In this document: positions 26,797 to 35,712 of the stretch, piece by piece | Layout of the letters: each line of letters opens with the position of its first letter | Numbering within the stretch: the stretch's first letter is position 1 | Assembly: GCA_044348005.1 (NCBI GenBank) | Contig: JBIKTR010000011.1 | Span: 1-53,828 of the forward strand | DNA length: 53,828 bases | Source: JAJTHC01 sp044348005 | GTDB lineage: Bacteria > Cyanobacteriota > Vampirovibrionia > Vampirovibrionales > JAJTHC01 | Direction: 5' to 3' | Program-made: the position numbers and the translations under genes | Notes under the pieces: generated by a model | What the model was told of the DNA's origin: nothing | Databases searched by the model: none | The model's input: only the letters and a program-made list of their open reading frames with translations

Positions 26797-27927
26797 TTAG
26801 GCCAAAGGCAATAAGTCCGCGTCAGGGACTAAACCTTCACTGACGGCAGAACCGCCAATCACATCGCTCGCGTCTAGGGCGTTGCGATCGGCTTGAATGC
26901 GATCACGCACTTTTTGGTCAATTTCGGCCATCATCGTGGGGTTTTCAATAATGAAATCCCGTGCTTTTTCACGCCCTTGCCCCAAGCGGGTTTCTTCATA
27001 ACTGAACCAAGTGCCTGATTTTTTGACGATGCCCATTTCTGTGGCTACATCAATCACAGAACCTTCTACGCTAATGCCCTTGCCGTACAGAATATCAAAT
27101 TCTGCAATGCGAAAGGGCGGAGCCACCTTGTTTTTCACGATTTTGCATTTTACACGGTTGCCGTATTCAACGCCGTCTTTCTTCAAAATTTCAATGCGTC
27201 GTATATCCATACGCAAGGAACAGTAAAACTTCAAGGCATTCCCGCCTGTGGTGGTTTCAGGGTTGCCCATGTATACCCCAATTTTTTGGCGCAGTTGGTT
27301 AATAAAAATAACCGTGGTGCGCGTTTTTCCGACCACAGCGGTCAACTTGCGCAAGGCTTGAGACATCAAACGGGCTTGTAAGCCCATGTGAGCATCCCCC
27401 ATATCGCCTTCTATTTCCGCTTTGGGAACGAGGGCCGCAACCGAATCCACCACGACTACATCTACGGCGCCTGAACGCACCAGTTGTTCCGTGATTTCAA
27501 GGGCTTGTTCGCCCGTGTCGGGTTGAGAGATTAAGAGTTCATCGATATTGACGCCGAGTTTTTTGGCGTAAATGGGGTCTAAGGCATGTTCAGCATCCAC
27601 AAAGGCGGCAATGCCTCCTTTTTTTTGAGCTTGGGCAATTAAGTTCAAGGTCAAGGTCGTTTTTCCGCTGGATTCTGGTCCGTAAATTTCGACAATCCGC
27701 CCGCGTGGGATCCCGCCTACCCCAAGCGCCAAATCTAAAGAAAGCGCCCCCGTGGGGATGACGTCGATATTCACATTCGGGCGCTCGCCCAATCGCATAA
27801 TCGAACCTTTGCCAAAATCTTTTTCGATTTTGTCTAAGGTAAAGGCCAAGGCTTGCTTGCGGGCTTCGTAATCAGAACCGCTTAAATCAACCGCAGCTTC
27901 AACAGGGGTGGTATTTTTTGCCATCAT
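26797..27927 (-). CDS. recA: Recombinase A
   Basis: The 376-residue DNA strand-exchange ATPase has the Walker A motif GPESSGKT at 83-90, the VDAEHALD segment, Walker B VVVVDSVAAL and the L2 region TGGNALKFY. Tandem ATG codons follow AAAAAGGACACC. No clear LexA box was found in the 153 bases upstream, though the operator in this lineage is unknown. Confidence 0.98.
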   Translation of the reverse strand: MMAKNTTPVEAAVDLSGSDYEARKQALAFTLDKIEKDFGKGSIMRLGERPNVNIDVIPTGALSLDLALGVGGIPRGRIVEIYGPESSGKTTLTLNLIAQAQKKGGIAAFVDAEHALDPIYAKKLGVNIDELLISQPDTGEQALEITEQLVRSGAVDVVVVDSVAALVPKAEIEGDMGDAHMGLQARLMSQALRKLTAVVGKTRTTVIFINQLRQKIGVYMGNPETTTGGNALKFYCSLRMDIRRIEILKKDGVEYGNRVKCKIVKNKVAPPFRIAEFDILYGKGISVEGSVIDVATEMGIVKKSGTWFSYEETRLGQGREKARDFIIENPTMMAEIDQKVRDRIQADRNALDASDVIGGSAVSEGLVPDADLLPLA

Positions 27928-28080
27928 AGGGGGGGTGTCCTTTTTTTAGGGGGTGGATTGCGTTGAGGGGGATAGTCTTATTCTACTTTAAAAAAAGCTT
28001 GTGAAGCGGACTTTTCTTAAATTGTTACAGTTTTAAATGAGTACCGTTGTTTAGGTGTATGGTTTAGGCAGGCGGTAGTT

Positions 28081-28905
28081 CTAATAAAAAAGAGCGGTAA
28101 TGAGATAATCCAACAACGCCATGGTAATAAAGCTCCACACAACGGCTTTGGTGACGGATTTGGCGGATTCATTACTAGAACGGCTCGATGTAAAGCCCAC
28201 GCTACAACACACTAAGCCAATCATGCCGGCAAAAACCAGCGATTTAATAAATAGGACGCCAAGGTCACGCATTTCAACAAAGGCGCGTACAGAATCTAAG
28301 TACGCGGTATAGGGAATGCCCGCAATGAGGTGAGCCGTGTACATTCCGCCCAAAATGCCGAGTGTGCTACCCAGAAGTGTTAAAAACGGAAGTGCCACCA
28401 TGGTGGCTACCACACGGGGAATCATTAAATAACGCACGGCATCTACGTGCAAGACTTTTAAGGCATCAATTTGGTTGTTGCTTTTCATGACGGTAATTTC
28501 AGCGGCAAAGGCAGAACCAGCCATGGCAATAACCGCAAAGCCTGTCATCACAGGGCCGAGTTCGCGCACCATGGCAACGGCCACCAGCCCCCCCACAAAG
28601 GCGGAACCCCCTTGATTGGCCATATCGGGGGCGACTTGCATGGAAAGCACTGAACCCAGCGTGCCCGTAAGCAACAAGGCCATGGGCAGGGTGTCAAGCC
28701 CTACAAAGGCGAGGCGATCAAAAATGTGACGGAAGCCCCACTGCCCACGGCCCATGAAGTGAAGCATGCGACGGCCGTCAATGGTGGCAAAGCCCACGGT
28801 TTCAAGCACGTGGCGAAGGGGGCCTAAGCACCAGTGGAAGAACCGCCGTGTTTGGGGAAACAAGACGGGGCGTTCTTCAAGGGGGGGAGGGGGTGACGCG
28901 TGCAT
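28081..28905 (-). CDS. mlaE: MlaE/YrbE-family ABC lipid transport permease
   Basis: The product of about 274 residues has five predicted helices and the MlaE family core: VAMVRELGPVMTGFAVIAMA, GSAFAAEI and DALKVLHVDAVRYLMIPRV. This permease moves phospholipids between inner and outer membrane together with an ATPase (MlaF) and an MCE protein (MlaD), neither of which is in the window. The ATG at 28905 is chosen; a TTG at 28917 is also possible. An open frame made mostly of 7-residue repeats ends just upstream on the same strand. Confidence 0.88.
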   Translation of the reverse strand: MHASPPPPLEERPVLFPQTRRFFHWCLGPLRHVLETVGFATIDGRRMLHFMGRGQWGFRHIFDRLAFVGLDTLPMALLLTGTLGSVLSMQVAPDMANQGGSAFVGGLVAVAMVRELGPVMTGFAVIAMAGSAFAAEITVMKSNNQIDALKVLHVDAVRYLMIPRVVATMVALPFLTLLGSTLGILGGMYTAHLIAGIPYTAYLDSVRAFVEMRDLGVLFIKSLVFAGMIGLVCCSVGFTSSRSSNESAKSVTKAVVWSFITMALLDYLITALFY

Positions 28906-28926
28906 GAATGAGGGCAACCTGTTGGA

Positions 28927-29223
28927 TCACATGGTGGAGCAGATACCCCCATTATACACGAAAGGACACTTTATTTTTATTGAGGCCTTTTTTAGCGAAT
29001 GGCGATTTCTTTCCAAAGCGACTTCTGTTGGAAAGCGACGATGTAAAAATGGCTTAATTTTCGACACACGAAAGTCTGTTTTTTGGCCACGAAAGTCTGT
29101 TTTCTGGCCACGAAAGTCCGTTTTCTGGCCACGAAAGTCCGTTTTCTGGCCACGAAAGTCCGTTTTTTGGCCACGAAAGTCTGTTTTTTGGCCACGAAAG
29201 TCGGTTTTTCGCTCGATTTTCAA
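28927..29223 (-). CDS. Possible repeat peptide from copy B of the 21-bp repeat element
   Basis: A TTG-started frame encodes MKIERKTDFRGQK followed by further DFRGQK-T heptads (seven 21-bp units in all), then a PFLHR segment and a unique tail. The other element copy encodes the same layout from the same TTG context. It has no good ribosome site. The stop lies about 20 bases before the mlaE ATG. Whether it is translated is unknown. Confidence 0.25.
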   Translation of the reverse strand: MKIERKTDFRGQKTDFRGQKTDFRGQKTDFRGQKTDFRGQKTDFRGQKTDFRVSKIKPFLHRRFPTEVALERNRHSLKKASIKIKCPFVYNGGICSTM

Positions 29224-29324
29224 GGCGTTTTTTGGGGGTGTGAAGGCCTGTTGAAAAAAGCCAGTCTTTTTCAGTATACCCTATTTTTTAGGCCTTTGCC
29301 TAGTGCATAAAGTACACGATTTTT
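29038..29324 (-). repeat. Copy B of a two-copy interspersed element with 21-bp tandem repeats
   Basis: This 287-bp segment matches 44868-45153 in inverted orientation. It contains seven ACGAAAGTC cores at an exact 21-bp period (29068-29202). On one side is a conserved ACGATGTAAAAA block. On the other is an arm with paired AGGCCT sequences (29244-29249, 29290-29295), a TATACT-like -10 box on the minus strand and a conserved TAGTGCATAAAGTACACG end. It lies between kimA-like and mlaE. Confidence 0.9.
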
Positions 29325-29339
29325 AGTCCCACAAGCGTC

Positions 29340-31220
29340 TTATTCTTCTAAGTAATAACGCACAGTGGTCACGACTTTCCCCTTGCGAAGGGTCAGCAAC
29401 GTCTTAATCAACAACGCACTTTGGTTGTGCAACACATTATGCCAAAACTTCTTGGTCACAAATTCGGGAATAATAATCGTCACCAAATTATGTTCATAAC
29501 GCTTTTCCACCTCATCAATATAGTCCAACAACGGCCCGGTAATGGAACGAAACGGCGAAGGTAAAATCGTTAGTGGCACGCCACAACCCCACGCCTGCCA
29601 TTGATCCTTGAGATTATTCGTGCCCACTTCATTTAAGGACACATGCACCGCTTCTACATGAGCTGACAAGGTGCGCGCGTATTCTAAAGCAGGAATGGTG
29701 CCACGATGCAGACTAGACACCAACACCAACACCGTATGTTCAATCGGGCGAGGCTCGTACGGACCTTCTTTAATCGGCAAGGCCAATTGCCGAGCCACAC
29801 TTAAGTAATGTTGCTTAATTGAGGTGAACCCCCACACAATGAGAGGAATCCCCACACACACGATCCATGCGCCGTCGATGAATTTTTCAACCGTCAGAAT
29901 AATCGTGGCAGCAAGCGTCACCACCGCCCCAAACGCGTTGACAAAGAGACTTTTTTCCCAGTGTTTCTGCCTTTTTTTAAGGTGATGCACACACATCCCC
30001 GCCTGCGCCAAGGTAAACGACAAAAACACGCCCACCGCGTACATAGGGATTAAGCCGTGCGTGTCCGCCTTGTAAATGACGACCAACAAGGCGGAAATGA
30101 GCCCGAGAAACAGAATGCCATTGGTAAATACGAGGCGATCGCCCATGTTCATAAATTGACGCGGTAAGTAGCCGTCATTGGCCAGTAACGAACCCAAGCG
30201 AGGGAAACCCGCAAAGCTTGTATTGGCGGCAAATACCAGAATAATGGCGGTAAAAATCTGTAACGTGTTGTACAACAGGCTGGCATCGCCAAACACGGCC
30301 CGCCCCACTTGAGACACCGTCGTTTCATGATCCGTAGGCAGTAGGCCAAACATAAAGGCCAGCGACGTTAGACCTAAGAAAATGATGGCCAAAATAACGC
30401 CCATTAACACCAAGGTTTTATTGGCATTGTCTGCCGCGGGTTCTTTAAAGGCTTTAACGCCGTTTGAAATGGCTTCAATCCCTGTAAGGGCCGAACAACC
30501 GTGACTAAAGGCTTTAATCAGAATCAAGAGAAGGCTTGTGTTCCATAAAGACGCCCACACAGTGGGGGTAACGCCCAGCGCATGATTCAGGCCGTGAGAA
30601 AAATCCAGGGGGATTTGCCCTGTAAACGCCATGTATCCGCCTTTGGCAATTAACGTGAGCATCACCCCAATAAAAATATAGGCTGGCACACTAAAGACAA
30701 GGCCCGTATCCCGCACGCCCCGCAGGTTTATGAGTGTAATAAGCCCTAAAAAGGCCAGGGCAGTGGGGACTTTTAGGCTAAGGGGGATCCAATGCGCTGA
30801 AGTGAGGGCATCCACCGCGGCAGAGGTCGACACCGCGGCGGTGAGGACGTAATCCACCAACAAGGCGGCCCCCGCCACATGACTGGTCGTAAGCCCCAAG
30901 TGTTCACGCGCCACTTGGTAGGATCCTCCACCGTTGTCATACACTTTAATCACTTGACGGTAGGACACAATAATAATGGCCAAAATCAAGGTAATAAACA
31001 GCGCCACAGGAATCGACAAAAAGCTCACCAGTAGGGGATACGTCCGCAACATTTCCACGTTTAAGGACATCAAAATTTCTTGGGTCCCATAGGCCGTTGA
31101 AGACAAGGCATCGCTTGCGAAGATAGATAGGGCAATGGGAATGACCATGCGTTCATGTTTTTCTCGAGCCGACGCGAGCGGTTCACCAATCATCAAGCGT
31201 TTGAAGTCAGACCACAACAT
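29340..31220 (-). CDS. APC-superfamily permease, KimA-type potassium transporter
   Basis: The 626-residue membrane protein has about 12 helices and a cytosolic C-terminal domain of roughly 150 residues that resembles the universal-stress fold of KimA. The ASDALSSTAYGTQEI signature near the N-terminus and the YDNGGGSYQVAREHLG motif fit the KimA/YdaO group of K+/H+ symporters better than amino acid carriers. Substrate remains an inference. The start at 31220 is preferred over upstream TTG and ATG codons because AGGA lies 8 bases before it. No c-di-AMP riboswitch is visible in the short 5' gap. Confidence 0.8.
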   Translation of the reverse strand: MLWSDFKRLMIGEPLASAREKHERMVIPIALSIFASDALSSTAYGTQEILMSLNVEMLRTYPLLVSFLSIPVALFITLILAIIIVSYRQVIKVYDNGGGSYQVAREHLGLTTSHVAGAALLVDYVLTAAVSTSAAVDALTSAHWIPLSLKVPTALAFLGLITLINLRGVRDTGLVFSVPAYIFIGVMLTLIAKGGYMAFTGQIPLDFSHGLNHALGVTPTVWASLWNTSLLLILIKAFSHGCSALTGIEAISNGVKAFKEPAADNANKTLVLMGVILAIIFLGLTSLAFMFGLLPTDHETTVSQVGRAVFGDASLLYNTLQIFTAIILVFAANTSFAGFPRLGSLLANDGYLPRQFMNMGDRLVFTNGILFLGLISALLVVIYKADTHGLIPMYAVGVFLSFTLAQAGMCVHHLKKRQKHWEKSLFVNAFGAVVTLAATIILTVEKFIDGAWIVCVGIPLIVWGFTSIKQHYLSVARQLALPIKEGPYEPRPIEHTVLVLVSSLHRGTIPALEYARTLSAHVEAVHVSLNEVGTNNLKDQWQAWGCGVPLTILPSPFRSITGPLLDYIDEVEKRYEHNLVTIIIPEFVTKKFWHNVLHNQSALLIKTLLTLRKGKVVTTVRYYLEE

Positions 31221-31334
31221 AGCAAACATCCTGTAAAGCAAAACAAAAAGACTTTATAAAAAAAGGCGTCTTTTCTAATGAACTCATGTTACCATTAAAT
31301 TTGTAAAAGTGAATCGTTTGAAAGGGGACTCCCC

Positions 31335-31595
31335 ATGTCTTTTCAAGAACCTCGTGCAGGCAGTGTAGTCGTGGCGCAAACGCCGTGGTTGGCTCGGATG
31401 ACTGATAAAGCCCGCCTAGAAGCGCAAGGCACCATTGGGCACTTTGATTTAAAGTATCCTTGCCCGATGGATCAACAATGCCTCAAGCGCTTGGGTTTAG
31501 ACGCCCAGACCTTTCAGGCGCTGGCGGTGCAACACCGTAGTGATGAAACCCTTATTCCCGCGTTGCAAGAAGCAGGCGCGACCTTAGGGCACTAG
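31335..31595 (+). CDS. Small protein resembling DUF5069
   Basis: The 86-residue protein shows WLARMTDKARLEAQGTIGHF at residues 18-37 and CPMDQQCLKRLGLDAQTF at 43-60. This follows the pattern of the DUF5069 family (DKAR, GtlG, CPlDq, a Gly-[IL]-Asp turn). The function of that family is unknown. An AAGGGG ribosome site precedes the ATG. It is transcribed divergently from the potassium permease. Confidence 0.65.
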   Translation: MSFQEPRAGSVVVAQTPWLARMTDKARLEAQGTIGHFDLKYPCPMDQQCLKRLGLDAQTFQALAVQHRSDETLIPALQEAGATLGH

Positions 31596-31645
31596 GAAAT
31601 TAGGATATCAGGGTATTAGGGTAAGCCTTTGGGTTGAAATCAGGG

Positions 31646-31681
31646 CATTGAAGGACGCGCCCTTAAACGCGCCCTTCAATG
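31646..31681 (+). repeat. Long hairpin between the DUF5069-like gene and carB
   Basis: CATTGAAGG and CCTTCAATG form the outer stem, and inner CGCG palindromes extend it around CCTTAAA. No T-run follows, so it may be a regulatory or processing structure in the carB leader rather than a terminator. Confidence 0.6.
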
Positions 31682-31838
31682 TGTCATCTACATTTGACCT
31701 TAAATCCCCTTGAGTCAACTTGGCCCCTTCAATGACACGTTGCAGGGAAATTTTTAGCAAGGTAGAATAAGACAATTTGGAAAGGCATCTTTGTTTCTCT
31801 AAATTACGATTACTCTATAGGCCTAAAAGGATGCCCCT

Positions 31839-34800
31839 ATGCCCAAACGAATCGACCTCAAACGTATTTTAATCATTGGGGCAGGGCCTATTGTAATTGG
31901 CCAAGCCTGCGAATTTGATTATTCGGGTACACAAGCCTGTCGTGCCTTAATGGAAGAAGGCTATGAAGTCATTTTAGTGAACTCAAACCCCGCCACCATT
32001 ATGACGGATCCTCACTTGGCGAGTCAAACCTACATTGAACCGTTGACGCCTGCCGTTTTAGAAACCATTATTGAACAAGAACGCCCCGATGCCCTACTGC
32101 CCACCATGGGGGGGCAGACGGCCCTGAATCTTGCGTACGCCTTACACCACAACGGCGTGCTTGAAAAATACGGTGTCGAACTCATTGGCGCCAATTTCAA
32201 TGCCATTGATGTGGCCGAAGATCGTGAACGCTTTAAACAACTTATGACGAAAATCGGTCTAAACTCCTTTAAAAGCCATACCGTCACCAGCCTTGGCGAA
32301 GCACACACGGCCGCCAAAGACTTGGGATTCCCCATGATTGTGCGCCCTGCCTTTACCCTAGGCGGCAGCGGGGGGAGCGTGGTGTATACCCCCCAAGAGT
32401 TTGAAGCCAAAGTCGACTATGGCTTGCATTTGTCTCCCATTAACCAAGTCTTGTTGGAAGAATCCGCCTTGGGCTGGAAAGAATACGAGTTTGAAGTCAT
32501 GCGAGACAAAGCAGACAATGTGGTGATTGTGTGTTCGGTGGAAAATGTAGACCCGATGGGGGTGCATACGGGGGACAGCATTACAGTGGCGCCTGCACAG
32601 ACCTTAACAGACAAAGAATATCAGTATTTACGAAATGCGTCCATGCAAATTATTCGAGCCGTGGGGGTTGAAGCGGGGGGCTGTAACATTCAGTTTGCCA
32701 TTCACCCAAGCACAGGCCGTGTGGTGATTATTGAAATGAACCCGCGGGTTTCGCGCAGTTCGGCCTTGGTTTCAAAAGCCACGGGTGTACCGATTGCCAA
32801 AATATCCGCACGCCTTGCGGTGGGCTATGCCTTAGATGAAATCCGCAATGATATTACCCAATCCACCCCCGCAAGCTTTGAACCCGCGATTGATTATGTC
32901 GTCACCAAAATCCCTCGCTTTAGTTTTGACAAGTTCCCTGAAGGGGGCAACCAACTTTCCCCGCAAATGAAAAGCGTGGGCGAAGTCATGGCCATGGGCC
33001 GGACGTTTAAAGAATCTTTTAAAAAAGCGTTGCGATCCCTTGAAATCAAGCCCTTGCATTTTAATTTAAGTCAAGGCGATTTAAGTCAAGGCTTTGTGTC
33101 GAAACACGAACTTGAAAAACAGCTTAAAACCGCCACCGCGGATCGCGTGTACTGGCTTTTACAGGCGTTTCGTCAAGGCGTGCCGATGAACAACATCCAG
33201 GCGTGGACGAAAATTGATCCGTGGTTTTTAGCAAACATCGAAGAACTCTTAGAAGATGAATTGGCCATGACCGCCCATGCTTCTGTGGAAGACATCCCCC
33301 CCAGCGAGTTGCGTCGCTATAAGCAAGATGGCCTAAGCGATGAAGCACTGGCTCAACACTTTGGCCAGCCTGAAACGCATATTCGCCACAGCCGAGAAGC
33401 CAAAGGCATTTTCCCCATTTATAAATCGGTTGACACCTGCGCCGGTGAGTTTGAAGCCCAAACCCCGTATTTTTATTCCACCTACGATGTTGGAGAAAAC
33501 GAAGCCCCTCAAGGGCTTCAGCTGGATCCTGACAATAAACGGGTGGTTATTTTAGGGGGCGGCCCAAATCGCATTGGCCAAGGCATTGAGTTTGATTACT
33601 GCTGTGTTCATGCCGCCATGGCGTTGCGAAAGTTGGGCTACGAACCGATTATGGTTAATTCAAACCCTGAAACCGTTTCAACCGATTATGATATGTCTGA
33701 TCGACTGTATTTTGAACCGCTCACCGCAGAAGACGTGCATAATGTATTGCGTCAAGAACAGCCCATGGGCGTGATTGCTCAACTAGGAGGACAAACCCCC
33801 TTAAAGCTCGCACGTGCGTTAAGGGAAGACCCTTACTTTAAACCGCTGGGCACCAGTGTTGAAGCCATTGATGAAGCGGAAGATCGTGAAAAGTTTCGTG
33901 CCATCTTAAACGACTTAAACCTTAAAGCCCCAGAAAGTGGCATTGCGCGTAACGAAGCCGAAGCCGTTGCGGTGGCTCGGCAAATAGGTTACCCGCTGAT
34001 GATTCGCCCCAGTTACGTGTTAGGCGGCAGGGCCATGCGCATTGTGTACACCGAAGCCCGCCTGCTTCAGTACTTGGAAGAGATTTTAGCCGTAGAGCCT
34101 GATTCACCCGTGTTGATTGACCGCTTTTTAGAAAATGCACGAGAGTTAGATGTCGATGCGCTTTCAGATGGTCAAGACTGCTATGTGGCCGCTATTTTAG
34201 AACATATTGAACAAGCGGGCATCCATAGCGGAGACAGTGCCTGCGTGTGGCCCACCCAGCATATTAGTGCAGAAATGAAAGCACACATTGAAACGGCCAC
34301 CGTTCACTTGGCCAAGGCCTTAAAGGTGAAGGGGCTGTTGAACATTCAGTTTGCCGTTCAGAATAATGAACTTTACATTATAGAAGTGAACCCGCGTGCC
34401 AGCCGAACCGTGCCGTTTGTGGCCAAATGTACGGGCGTGCCCGTGATTCAAATGGCGGTGCGTGTCATGCTTGGCGAACCCCTGCCAGAGGTGCTGGCGG
34501 ATTCATTGCCGGCGTCTTTACCCACGCACATTGCGGTCAAAGCCCCTGTGTTTCCCTTTATTAAGTTTCGTGAAAGTGACCCCATGCTAGGCCCAGAAAT
34601 GCGATCTACAGGGGAAGTGATGGGGGTGGATGATAACTTTGCCCTAGCATATGCCAAAGCCTTAGAAGGGGCAGGTATTCAGTTGCCCTTGAGCGGAAAA
34701 ATCTTCTTAAGCGTGAATAATCACGACAAGCCCTATGCCATTGAGGTCGCGCGACGTTTTCAATCCTTGGGCTTTCAGTTGATTTCCACCCAAGGCACGG

Positions 34801-35087
34801 CTCACTTTTTAAGTGAACAAGGCATCGCGTGTGTGCCGATTCGTAAACGACACGAGGGTTCCCCCAACGCACAGACGCTCATTGAATCGGGCGATATTCA
34901 ACTCGTTATTAACACGCCTTCAGGCGATGAAGGCTTGTTAGATGATAGCTACATTCGCAAATCGGCCGTCATTCACAACACACCGATGACCACGACGCTG
35001 ACTGGTGCCATGGCCATGGCTGAAGCCATTGAAGCGCTTAAAACGCAGTCTTACAAGGTGCGTTCCCTGCAAACCTTGTTTGCTTAA
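31839..35087 (+). CDS. carB: Carbamoyl phosphate synthase large subunit
   Basis: The 1082-residue enzyme makes carbamoyl phosphate from bicarbonate, ATP and ammonia for arginine and pyrimidine synthesis. The two homologous ATP-grasp halves are both complete: the first with LIIGAGPIVIGQACEFDYSG, IVRPAFTLGGSGG and EMNPRVSRSSAL, the second with ILGGGPNRIGQGIEFDYCC, MIRPSYVLGGRAM and EVNPRASRTVPF. The C-terminal MGS-like allosteric domain follows with STQGTAHFLSEQG. The start has AAAAGGA upstream. carA is not in the window, so the small subunit must be encoded elsewhere. Confidence 0.97.
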   Translation: MPKRIDLKRILIIGAGPIVIGQACEFDYSGTQACRALMEEGYEVILVNSNPATIMTDPHLASQTYIEPLTPAVLETIIEQERPDALLPTMGGQTALNLAYALHHNGVLEKYGVELIGANFNAIDVAEDRERFKQLMTKIGLNSFKSHTVTSLGEAHTAAKDLGFPMIVRPAFTLGGSGGSVVYTPQEFEAKVDYGLHLSPINQVLLEESALGWKEYEFEVMRDKADNVVIVCSVENVDPMGVHTGDSITVAPAQTLTDKEYQYLRNASMQIIRAVGVEAGGCNIQFAIHPSTGRVVIIEMNPRVSRSSALVSKATGVPIAKISARLAVGYALDEIRNDITQSTPASFEPAIDYVVTKIPRFSFDKFPEGGNQLSPQMKSVGEVMAMGRTFKESFKKALRSLEIKPLHFNLSQGDLSQGFVSKHELEKQLKTATADRVYWLLQAFRQGVPMNNIQAWTKIDPWFLANIEELLEDELAMTAHASVEDIPPSELRRYKQDGLSDEALAQHFGQPETHIRHSREAKGIFPIYKSVDTCAGEFEAQTPYFYSTYDVGENEAPQGLQLDPDNKRVVILGGGPNRIGQGIEFDYCCVHAAMALRKLGYEPIMVNSNPETVSTDYDMSDRLYFEPLTAEDVHNVLRQEQPMGVIAQLGGQTPLKLARALREDPYFKPLGTSVEAIDEAEDREKFRAILNDLNLKAPESGIARNEAEAVAVARQIGYPLMIRPSYVLGGRAMRIVYTEARLLQYLEEILAVEPDSPVLIDRFLENARELDVDALSDGQDCYVAAILEHIEQAGIHSGDSACVWPTQHISAEMKAHIETATVHLAKALKVKGLLNIQFAVQNNELYIIEVNPRASRTVPFVAKCTGVPVIQMAVRVMLGEPLPEVLADSLPASLPTHIAVKAPVFPFIKFRESDPMLGPEMRSTGEVMGVDDNFALAYAKALEGAGIQLPLSGKIFLSVNNHDKPYAIEVARRFQSLGFQLISTQGTAHFLSEQGIACVPIRKRHEGSPNAQTLIESGDIQLVINTPSGDEGLLDDSYIRKSAVIHNTPMTTTLTGAMAMAEAIEALKTQSYKVRSLQTLFA

Positions 35088-35147
35088 TGGAAACAATCCC
35101 CGTATACTGAGTCATGGGTGGGAGTTGCAATTGAAAAAGGAAACCGT

Positions 35148-35576
35148 ATGTCTAAATGTTTATCTATTACCCTAGGGTTATTTGCTGTTATTGCGTTGGC
35201 TTGTGTGATGATACCCAGTTATGCCCAACAAAAATTGCCCGCACCTTATCAGAATACGTCGTTATGCGACACCGTTTTACTGGAGTTTTATTGGGAACAA
35301 TGCGGTGCTTGCCGTAAGATCGCGCCCTTTGTCGATGAAACGGAAAGCGCTTTAAAATCCAAAGGATTGAAAGTTAAACGCATCAACATTTATGAAGGCA
35401 ATAATATGGAACTGGCCAATGCCTTTCAAGTCAAGGCCGTACCCGCTTTTTTCTTATTTGGGGGCAACAAAAAAACGATTGAAGCACTTCCGCTTGGGCG
35501 AGTGTCTTCCGCCAATTTACAAAGCACTGTAGATGCCGCCATTTCCAAATACAGAGCTTCTAAAAAATGTGGCTAG
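35148..35576 (+). CDS. Exported thioredoxin-fold protein
   Basis: The 142-residue protein has a signal peptide (about residues 1-26, cleavage near SYA-QQ) and a thioredoxin active site WEQCGAC with Cys52 and Cys55. The cis-proline region is KAVPAFFLF. It probably acts on thiols in the periplasm. A cysteine pair outside the active site (Cys40 and the penultimate Cys) is unusual. The ATG at 35148 follows AAAAAGGAAACC, and a TATACT box lies upstream. It immediately precedes the giant prepilin-like gene, but with a 136-base gap. Confidence 0.88.
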   Translation: MSKCLSITLGLFAVIALACVMIPSYAQQKLPAPYQNTSLCDTVLLEFYWEQCGACRKIAPFVDETESALKSKGLKVKRINIYEGNNMELANAFQVKAVPAFFLFGGNKKTIEALPLGRVSSANLQSTVDAAISKYRASKKCG

Positions 35577-35712
35577 CTGGCTCGATGTCTTGAGTCATTC
35601 TTAAGTCATGTGTATTAAATGTAAAAAAACGTAAACCCTTTTTCTAAAGTTTTTGAGAAATCGGACGATACCCTTCCAAAGTATTGTTATCTAATGCAGA
35701 GGTAGTTGGTCT

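Noticed and set aside
27928..28080. LexA operator before recA
   Set aside because: I looked for several known SOS box types and saw none with good symmetry.
29068..29202. CRISPR-like array at 29.1 kb (and 45.0 kb)
   Set aside because: The units are 21-bp tandem repeats with no unique spacers, and no cas gene is near.
31242..31334. c-di-AMP (ydaO-type) riboswitch before the KimA-like gene
   Set aside because: The 5' gap is under 100 bases and lacks the conserved riboswitch core.
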